The position numbers and the translations under genes were made by a program. A stretch of DNA of 7,173 bases from Rubripirellula sp. (lineage in GTDB: Bacteria > Planctomycetota > Planctomycetia > Pirellulales > Pirellulaceae), in assembly GCA_029287555.1 (NCBI GenBank), contig JARFQX010000044.1, forward strand, positions 1 through 7,173, given 5' to 3'. This document shows, one piece after another, positions 1 to 4,672 of the stretch (the stretch's first letter is position 1; each line of letters opens with the position of its first letter). The notes below the pieces were generated by a model. The model had not been told where the DNA came from and searched no databases. It saw nothing but the letters and a program-made list of their open reading frames with translations.

Positions 1-970
1 GGACCCCCGTTTCGATCGGTGTCGAGGGCCGGAAGCCGACGGCCGCCTCTAACGCGTCGATGTTGGCGTAGGTGGCAGGCACGTCGCCGGGCTGCATGGG
101 CAACAGCTTCCGCTGGGCCTTTCTCCCCAGGGCCTCCTCGATGACTTCGATGAAGTGGGACAGCTCGACCGGTTGGTGATTGCCGATGTTAAAAACCCGG
201 TAAGGCGCCGAACTCGTCGAGGGATTCGGGTCGTCGCTGTTCCAACTCGGGTCCGGCTGGGCGATCTGTTGGCTGGTGCGGTCCACCCCTTCTACGATGT
301 CATCGATGTAGGTGAAGTCGCGCCGCATCCTTCCCTCGTTGAAGACCTCGATGGGGCGGTTTTCCAGAATCGCCTTGGTAAACAGGAACAACGCCATGTC
401 CGGCCGACCCCAAGGTCCGTAGACGGTAAAGAAGCGAAGTCCGGTCGTCGGTAATCCGTATAGATGGCTGTAGGTGTGAGCCATCATCTCGTTGGATCTC
501 TTCGTGGCGGCGTACAGGCTGAGAGGATGATCCACCCGATCGGACGTGGAGAAGGGCATGCGGGTGCAACCGCCGTAAACGCTGCTACTGCTGGCGTATG
601 TCAGGTGGGGTGTTTTGGCATGACGACACGCCTCGAGAATATTCAGAAACCCGACGATGTTGCTTTCGGTGTACGCGCGGGGATTGGTCAACGAGTAGCG
701 CACACCGGCTTGCGCGGCAAGGTTGACAACGCGGTCAAATTCGTGCTGCTTGAAGACGGAGTCGACGGCGGTCTGGTCCGCCAGATCGGCTTCGACGAAG
801 GTGTAATTGTCGAAGTCGGCCAACTGAGCCAGGCGGTCGCGTTTGAGCTCAACACTGTAGTAGTTGTTGACATTATCGAAGCCAACAACCTCTTCGCCAC
901 GCTCCAGCAGTCGTTTGGCAAGGTGAAAGCCGATGAAGCCCGCCGTACCGGTGATGAGATGTCTCGTCAT
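1..970 (-). CDS. UDP-glucuronate 4-epimerase-like NAD-dependent sugar epimerase (3' end cut off)
   Basis: Extended short-chain dehydrogenase/reductase of the CapI/LpsL type. The family interconverts UDP-glucuronate and UDP-galacturonate in the cytoplasm through an NAD-bound 4-keto intermediate, supplying surface polysaccharide. The 323 visible residues start at ATG 970-968. They show the Rossmann glycine motif TGTAGFIG (residues 7-14), an acidic residue after strand 2 (GFDN, D32), LAAQAGV (84-90), the serine run YASSSSVYG (125-133) and the catalytic YAATK (Y153, K157). RFFTVYGPWGRPDMA (179-193) and MRRDFTYIDD (215-224) are signatures of this subfamily rather than of GalE or RmlB. The frame is open to the left edge; homologues run to about 335-340 residues, so roughly 12-20 are missing. 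No good Shine-Dalgarno precedes the ATG, and the nearby upstream ATG and GTG are out of frame. Family assignment is strong; substrate is inferred from similarity. Confidence 0.93.
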   Translation of the reverse strand, partial: MTRHLITGTAGFIGFHLAKRLLERGEEVVGFDNVNNYYSVELKRDRLAQLADFDNYTFVEADLADQTAVDSVFKQHEFDRVVNLAAQAGVRYSLTNPRAYTESNIVGFLNILEACRHAKTPHLTYASSSSVYGGCTRMPFSTSDRVDHPLSLYAATKRSNEMMAHTYSHLYGLPTTGLRFFTVYGPWGRPDMALFLFTKAILENRPIEVFNEGRMRRDFTYIDDIVEGVDRTSQQIAQPDPSWNSDDPNPSTSSAPYRVFNIGNHQPVELSHFIEVIEEALGRKAQRKLLPMQPGDVPATYANIDALEAAVGFRPSTPIETGV

Positions 971-1177
971 GGAACGTTTACCACAGGGGCCGAGCGGAGC
1001 ATGTCGCCCTCGGCATAGTCATCGTAAAGGGTAGCCGGATGTTACAAGTCCCTGCCGCATGATCTCAAGGTCTTCAACGATCCACGGAGCTTTCAACGAT
1101 CCACGAGGCTTTCGCTGTAGAGCCGGACGACATCGCCAAACACGAAATCGGCGCTAGTAGGCTTGATCCCGAGAGTG
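971..1177. other. Intergenic leader upstream of the epimerase gene
   Basis: This 207-base spacer separates the 66-residue gene from the epimerase gene. I see no coding frame, tRNA or U-tailed terminator in it. It contains a 19-base imperfect tandem duplication (1073-1110) and a 6-base inverted repeat, gccgag at 989-994 and ctcggc at 1009-1014, with a 14-base loop just upstream of the epimerase start. On the minus strand a weak promoter-like pair, TTGTAA and TACGAT, is separated by only 15 bases, too poor a match to call. The spacer length suggests the epimerase may have its own promoter, but this is inference. Confidence 0.5.
1073..1110. repeat. Imperfect 19-bp tandem duplication
   Basis: Two adjacent 19-base units (1073-1091 and 1092-1110) both begin ttcaacgatccacg and end gct. 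They match at 17 of 19 positions, differing only where GA in one unit is AG in the other. The pair lies in the spacer between the 66-residue gene and the epimerase gene. Replication slippage is the simplest origin; a pair of binding sites on nearly two helical turns is possible but unsupported. Confidence 0.8.
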
Positions 1178-1378
1178 CTAGATTGGCTCTTCGACGAACG
1201 GTTCACGAGCATCCGGAGGAGTTGGCACGATCTTGGTGACGTTGACCTTAGTGCGGCGCAATTCTTCGATTTCGGCCGCCATCTGAGAGATCAGGTTGGC
1301 GATTTCGGTTCCCGCGGACTCGCCGATGTTCACCATCAAGGCTTTTCGCGAGTTGTAACTAAGACCGGCATTCTTCAT
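1178..1378 (-). CDS. 66-residue hypothetical protein downstream of glmS
   Basis: A short gene that I cannot assign to a named family. The start ATG at 1378-1376 is preceded by a convincing Shine-Dalgarno GGGAG (1388-1392) nine bases away, and the frame ends in TAG. The N-terminal part (MKNAGLSYNSRKALMVNIGE) is polar and basic. Residues about 21-43 (AGTEIANLISQMAAEIEELRRTK) look like an amphipathic helix with coiled-coil potential. The last 18 or so residues are rich in proline and acid and probably disordered. There is no signal peptide, membrane segment, cysteine pair or recognisable catalytic motif, so a cytoplasmic adaptor or oligomeric protein is the most that can be inferred. Codon third positions are GC-biased like those of its neighbours. 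It lies 80 bases after glmS on the same strand and could be co-transcribed with it. It resembles small conserved planctomycete proteins as I remember them, which I cannot check here. Confidence 0.75.
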   Translation of the reverse strand: MKNAGLSYNSRKALMVNIGESAGTEIANLISQMAAEIEELRRTKVNVTKIVPTPPDAREPFVEEPI

Positions 1379-1392
1379 CGCAGGGGACTCCC
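1379..1392 (-). promoter_or_regulatory. Ribosome binding site of the 66-residue gene, with short inverted repeat
   Basis: On the minus strand the sequence is GGGAGTCCC, then five bases (CTGCG), then ATG. GGGAG is a good Shine-Dalgarno core and supports this start codon. GGG and the following CCC can pair in a very short hairpin. The same arrangement, GGGAGNCCC plus five bases, precedes glmS. Confidence 0.6.
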
Positions 1393-1458
1393 GTTGATTG
1401 AAAATTGGAGACGAGGAAACCTACTGATAATCGGGATGCCCGCAATGGCAAGTCTGGA

Positions 1459-3315
1459 TCACTCGACGGTGACACTTTTTGCCAGGTTACGGGGCTTGTC
1501 GACGTCACAGCCGCGCAAAATTGCGATGTGATACGCCAGCAACTGCAGCGGAACGACGGTGACGATCGGCTGCAGGATTTCGGGAACGTGGGGCACTCGA
1601 ATCACGTCGTCGGCGATGGCATCGACCCGTGGATCCTCATGGCTGGCAACCGCGATGATCGGACCGCCGCGCGCCTTGACCTCCTCCATGTTGGCCATGA
1701 CTTTGTCGTAAGTCGTGCCGTGCGGAATGATGAACACGCTTGGTGTGGCGTCATCCACCAACGCGATCGGACCGTGCTTCATCTCCGCCGCCGGATAGCC
1801 TTCGGCGTGAGCGTAGGAGATTTCTTTCAGCTTCAAAGCGCCTTCCAGGGCGGTCGGAAAGTTGTACTGGCGTCCCAGGTAAAGGACGTTGGTTGCGGTC
1901 TGGTACTTGTTGGCAACTTCGCGGACGTGATCATTGCAATTCAACGCCTGCTGGACCGCCCCGGGCAGGGACCTTAGCTCCTCAATGATTCGCCGCCCCC
2001 CTTCGAAGCTCAGGTGACGCATTCGACCGAAGTAGAGCGCCAGCATCGCCAGCACGCAACACTGGGAGGTGTACGCTTTTGTGCTGGCGACTCCGATTTC
2101 CGGTCCCGCGTGCAGGTAGACACCACCATCGGCCGCCTGGGCGATTGAGCTGGCTACCACGTTGCAAATTGCTAACGTGCGGTGACCCTTGCGCTTGGTT
2201 TCCCGCAACGCCGCCAAGGTGTCTGCCGTCTCCCCGCTCTGCGTGATCCCAAAGACCAAGGTGTTGTTTTCAATCGGAGGATTGCGATAGCGGAGTTCGC
2301 TGGCGTACTCGACGCTGACCGGTATGCGGGCAAGTTCTTCAATCAAGTACTCGCCAACCAACGCCGAATGCCAACTCGTGCCACAGCCGGTCAGGATGAT
2401 CCGCTCAACGCTCGCCAGCTGTTGCGGCGTGAGATTCAATCCACCGAAGACAGCCGTCGCATCCTGGTCGTCGAGTCTTCCCCGCATCGCATTTCGAATT
2501 GATTCGGGCTGCTCGTAGATCTCCTTGAGCATGTAATGGTCGTAGCCCTCCAGGCTGACTTCGTTGCTGTCCGCCTCCAACGGTCGAATGTCGACGCGGA
2601 TCTTTCCCTGGTCGCGGTGCAGGACCGAGAAACCATCAGCCGTCAAGACCGCGATCTGGTGATCCGCGAGGTAGACGATGCGATCGGTGCGGCCGACTAA
2701 GGGGGTCGCATCGCTGGATACAAAATACTCGCCACGGCCTACACCAATCACCAACGGACTGCCGAAGCGTGCCGCAATCATCAGGTTCGGTTGGCTGCGG
2801 AAGGCAATGACAAGTCCGTAGGTCCCCCGCAACCGCGCTAGAGCCGTCTTGACGGCGTTCAAGTAGCGAACGTTCGGCTGGCCTTCGACCTCGACCGCCC
2901 GCTTGAGAGATTCGGCAATCAGGTGCGAGATTACTTCGCTGTCGGTGTCGGATTGGAATTCGTAGCCTTTGGCCACCAACTCGTCCTTGAGCGTCTGGAA
3001 GTTCTCGATCACGCCGTTGTGGACCAACACCACGTCTCCGTCGCCCCCGAGATGCGGGTGCGCGTTGTTCTCGGTCGCCGGACCATGCGTGGCCCATCGA
3101 GTGTGGCCAATCCCCAGCCGACCACTGATCGGCTTCGATCCAACCCGCTCAACGAGCGAGTCGATGCGGCCGACCGAACGCGTTAACGCGAAGGAAGAGC
3201 CCTCGTGAATCGCAATGCCCGAACTGTCATAGCCGCGGTATTCGAGCCGACGAAGTCCGTCCAGAAGGAAAGGACACGCGTTGTCGCTGCCCACATAGCC
3301 AACAATGCCGCACAT
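1459..3315 (-). CDS. glmS: Glutamine--fructose-6-phosphate aminotransferase (isomerizing), GlmS
   Basis: GlmS converts fructose-6-phosphate and glutamine to glucosamine-6-phosphate and glutamate in the cytoplasm, the first committed step to UDP-GlcNAc for peptidoglycan and lipopolysaccharide. The protein has 618 residues, against 609 in E. coli. The N-terminal class II glutaminase domain (about 1-225) starts MCGIVGYVG, with Cys2 becoming the nucleophile after Met removal. It keeps HTRWATHG (71-78), NAHPH (84-88), HNG (99-101) and SDTDSE (122-127). Two SIS sugar-isomerase domains follow. The first (about 290-430) has CGTS (311-314) and TQSGETADT (358-366). The second (about 460-600) has EGALKLKEISYAHAEGYPA (491-509) and EMKHGP (511-516), matching E. 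coli K485, E488 and H504. The C-terminal tail DKPRNLAKSVTVE holds the conserved lysine (K613). All expected catalytic residues are present. GGGAG lies nine bases before the ATG. It follows a long structured leader and precedes a 66-residue gene on the same strand. Confidence 0.99.
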   Translation of the reverse strand: MCGIVGYVGSDNACPFLLDGLRRLEYRGYDSSGIAIHEGSSFALTRSVGRIDSLVERVGSKPISGRLGIGHTRWATHGPATENNAHPHLGGDGDVVLVHNGVIENFQTLKDELVAKGYEFQSDTDSEVISHLIAESLKRAVEVEGQPNVRYLNAVKTALARLRGTYGLVIAFRSQPNLMIAARFGSPLVIGVGRGEYFVSSDATPLVGRTDRIVYLADHQIAVLTADGFSVLHRDQGKIRVDIRPLEADSNEVSLEGYDHYMLKEIYEQPESIRNAMRGRLDDQDATAVFGGLNLTPQQLASVERIILTGCGTSWHSALVGEYLIEELARIPVSVEYASELRYRNPPIENNTLVFGITQSGETADTLAALRETKRKGHRTLAICNVVASSIAQAADGGVYLHAGPEIGVASTKAYTSQCCVLAMLALYFGRMRHLSFEGGRRIIEELRSLPGAVQQALNCNDHVREVANKYQTATNVLYLGRQYNFPTALEGALKLKEISYAHAEGYPAAEMKHGPIALVDDATPSVFIIPHGTTYDKVMANMEEVKARGGPIIAVASHEDPRVDAIADDVIRVPHVPEILQPIVTVVPLQLLAYHIAILRGCDVDKPRNLAKSVTVE

Positions 3316-3331
3316 GATTTGGGTCTCCCAA
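3316..3331 (-). promoter_or_regulatory. glmS ribosome binding site inside a small hairpin
   Basis: On the minus strand the leader ends TTGGGAGACCCAAATC, then ATG. GGGAG (3325-3329) is the Shine-Dalgarno core, nine bases from the start. TTGGG and CCCAA form a 5-bp stem with an AGA loop, so GGG lies in the stem and AG in the loop. This could mildly restrict ribosome access. In E. coli, glmS translation is controlled by unmasking a sequestered Shine-Dalgarno with the small RNA GlmZ; whether anything similar happens here is unknown. Confidence 0.55.
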
Positions 3332-3429
3332 GGCCTCTACTTCAAGATGCGGAATCTCGGACGGATTGACGCATTCGTATCAACATCGACTCTGACAACC
3401 CTAGTTCACGGCGGTGGGGGGGCTCGCCT

Positions 3430-3443
3430 GAAACCCCGGTTTC
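3430..3443. repeat. GAAACC-GG-type palindrome in the glmS leader
   Basis: The 14-base sequence gaaaccccggtttc has perfectly complementary 6-base arms around a CC centre on the plus strand. It lies about 115-130 bases upstream of the glmS start. It could be a protein-binding site or form a short hairpin in RNA. A single half-site, ggtttc, recurs at 3582-3587. Function is unknown. Confidence 0.45.
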
Positions 3444-3539
3444 GACACCTTCGATCCGCTTCGGCTTGGTTGCGGCCAATGCCGGGGGTCGAGCTATAGC
3501 AAGATCCACGGCCGAGGGAATAGATGTCTATCCCTAGAT

Positions 3540-3558
3540 GTGTGTCCCCCGCCCACAC
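3540..3558. repeat. GTGTG/CACAC inverted repeat with C/G-rich loop
   Basis: Arms gtgtg (3540-3544) and cacac (3554-3558) flank a 9-base loop, tcccccgcc. In the glmS sense strand the loop is guanine-rich, and two further G runs lie upstream at 3589-3601. It is not followed by a T tract, so it is not an ordinary terminator. It may be part of a folded glmS leader. Confidence 0.4.
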
Positions 3559-3709
3559 GCAATCGCCTTGGGATCCCTTCCGGTTTCACCCCCCGTCCCC
3601 CGTCAGTGAGGATAGGTGGAGTGCGAAGTCTAGTCGGATCGGGAGGATTGTGAAGGGGTCTTCTGTCCCTACTTGTTGGGGGGATGCCCCGCTGTCTTTG
3701 GACTCTCCT

Positions 3710-4327
3710 TTACGCCGCCCGCCGTTGGCCATCAGCAAGCGTCGGCAGAGGCGACCAGACATCGTCCTGGAGACACAGAATCGTAGTACCCGGCCCGGAG
3801 ACTCGGCTCAGCAGTGTGCCGCTGAGCGGGTCGTCGAGGATTTTTGGCCCGTCCGAAAGCAGCACCAGATCCGCCCGCCCGACGGTGTGAAGGAAACGGA
3901 TCAACCCTCGGCTGACCGTCTCTGGGAAAAGCTGGGGTTGGATCCCTGCAGCCCTCAGCGAGCGGTGAAAGTCCTTCAAGCTGACCGGTCCCGCCAGCTC
4001 GAACTGGTCGATCCCAAAATAGCGGACGGCCGAACCTCCCTTGGTAAGGGCTTCGACCACGGCGATGGCACGTGAACCGTCTCCGACGCCAATCTCCAGG
4101 ACCGATCGTGCCTCCGTGGCGGCTGCCAATTTGCAGAGGCCGCTGTGGGGATGGCTGGCGAACAGTCCGAACCCCTTGCTTTTTCGCTTGTTCGTCTCGC
4201 GCCGGCTTGGTGAAGCCGTCTTCGAGGGAGTCTTCTGCGGGTTTGTGGGGTCGGCGGATGCTTGTTCTCCCGCCGGCTGTTCCCCGGCGGATCCCCAGAT
4301 GGCATTCCAGAGTTTCAGCAGTGGCAT
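3710..4327 (-). CDS. Putative class I SAM-dependent methyltransferase
   Basis: A 205-residue protein with a Rossmann-like methyltransferase core and unknown substrate. Residues about 1-11 are hydrophobic and amphipathic (MPLLKLWNAIW). Residues 12-52 are a low-complexity Pro/Ala/Ser/Lys linker, likely disordered. The core begins near residue 54 (GLFASHPHSG). Motif I is VLEIGVGDGS (76-85), motif II ends in the acidic YFGID (103-107), which would bind the SAM ribose, and RADLVLLSDG (151-160) occupies the motif IV position. The layout resembles Methyltransf_24-like proteins. The C terminus is short, so the last strands may be reduced. The ATG at 4327 is the only methionine; the leader just before it has no strong Shine-Dalgarno. 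It is 394 bases upstream of glmS and 345 bases downstream of the cytochrome-type gene, so an operon link is doubtful. The methyltransferase fold is fairly sure; the reaction is not. Confidence 0.8.
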   Translation of the reverse strand: MPLLKLWNAIWGSAGEQPAGEQASADPTNPQKTPSKTASPSRRETNKRKSKGFGLFASHPHSGLCKLAAATEARSVLEIGVGDGSRAIAVVEALTKGGSAVRYFGIDQFELAGPVSLKDFHRSLRAAGIQPQLFPETVSRGLIRFLHTVGRADLVLLSDGPKILDDPLSGTLLSRVSGPGTTILCLQDDVWSPLPTLADGQRRAA

Positions 4328-4378
4328 AGAAAAGACTCGACCCAGGTCAGAAGCGGAGATTCGATACTCAACTTGTTA

Positions 4379-4408
4379 GGTCGACCGAGGATCGCCTCGG
4401 GATCGACC
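4379..4408. repeat. Strong GC-rich hairpin upstream of the methyltransferase gene
   Basis: The left arm is GGTCGA-CCGAGG (4379-4390), the loop is ATCG, and the right arm is CCTCGG then TCGACC (4395-4400 and 4403-4408) with a two-base GA bulge between. This gives twelve base pairs. Read on the minus strand it is followed by TAACAAG rather than a T tract, so it lacks the tail of an intrinsic terminator. It could be a leader element of the methyltransferase mRNA, a transcript end-stabilising structure or a binding palindrome. Confidence 0.7.
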
Positions 4409-4605
4409 GCATCTTGGCGGGATCAGGTTAGGAGGAACGCGCAAGAGGGCCGGATTCTCAACTGGCTGGACGCGATGCTGGCCGATTACTTCCTGACAAA
4501 TCCCCGCGATCAGCACGTTCGACCGTGCCCACCAATTCGTCAAAGTTTGATCTGCGGGTTGGGCCACGAGGCGGCAGAGCGTCCGACAAGTTTTTCCCGC
4601 AATGA

Positions 4606-4635
4606 CCTGGCTTGCGGATCCCTGGCTTGCGGATC
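4606..4635. repeat. Perfect 15-bp tandem repeat
   Basis: The unit cctggcttgcggatc occurs twice with no gap (4606-4620 and 4621-4635), 38 bases beyond the stop codon of the haem-binding protein gene. Two copies point to a slippage duplication in non-coding DNA. No third copy or flanking mobile sequence is visible. Confidence 0.85.
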
Positions 4636-4672
4636 CACGGTCCCGCGTTAGAGATTGGCCGTACCCGATTCG

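Larger units (their letters stand above)
3316..3709. other. 394-base structured spacer and probable leader of glmS
   Basis: No supported gene lies between the methyltransferase stop and glmS. In the glmS sense strand the region contains two long G runs, seen on the plus strand as C6 and C5 at 3589-3601, and another G-rich tract (plus-strand 3546-3554). It also has an inverted repeat GTGTG/CACAC with a 9-base loop (3540-3544 and 3554-3558), a palindrome GAAACCCCGGTTTC (3430-3443), and a short hairpin gggaatagatgtctatccc (3516-3534). A REP-like scrap lies near 3649-3672. No clean sigma-70 promoter stands out, although the length and position make a glmS promoter and 5' untranslated region likely. 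I do not see the conserved core of the Firmicutes glmS ribozyme. Confidence 0.5.
4328..4672. other. Spacer between the haem-binding protein gene and the methyltransferase gene
   Basis: This 345-base stretch has no tRNA, insertion sequence or recognised gene. It holds a perfect 15-base tandem repeat (4606-4635) shortly after the haem-protein stop, and a strong hairpin (4379-4408) 52-81 bases before the methyltransferase start. One minus-strand frame stays open across most of it, with a GTG start at 4567 giving 63 residues, but it has no Shine-Dalgarno or recognisable domain and I do not accept it as a gene. No U-tailed terminator is visible for the upstream gene. Confidence 0.5.

Noticed and set aside
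464..1018. 184-residue plus-strand frame over the epimerase gene
   Set aside because: It is antisense to a clearly recognised epimerase and its product shows no familiar motif.
1393..1458. Terminator between glmS and the 66-residue gene
   Set aside because: Only a 4-bp cggg-cat-cccg stem is present with no T run, so read-through is more likely.
1405..1977. 190-residue plus-strand frame over the end of glmS
   Set aside because: It is a shadow of glmS on the opposite strand, with no independent start signal or domain.
3516..3534. Hairpin gggaatagatgtctatccc as a terminator
   Set aside because: It has a bulged A, a tiny loop and no T tract on either strand, so it does not look like an intrinsic terminator.
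3316..3709. glmS ribozyme or other known riboswitch in the glmS leader
   Set aside because: I could not find the conserved catalytic core of the Firmicutes-type ribozyme or match another known class. A covariance-model search would settle it.
3524..4075. 183-residue plus-strand frame spanning part of the glmS leader and the methyltransferase gene
   Set aside because: Most of it is antisense to a protein with methyltransferase motifs, and its sequence is low-complexity with no recognisable domain.
4376..4567. 63-residue minus-strand frame with a GTG start in the spacer before the methyltransferase gene
   Set aside because: There is no Shine-Dalgarno or known domain. It runs through the strong hairpin, and about 100 open codons in this frame can occur by chance at this GC content.
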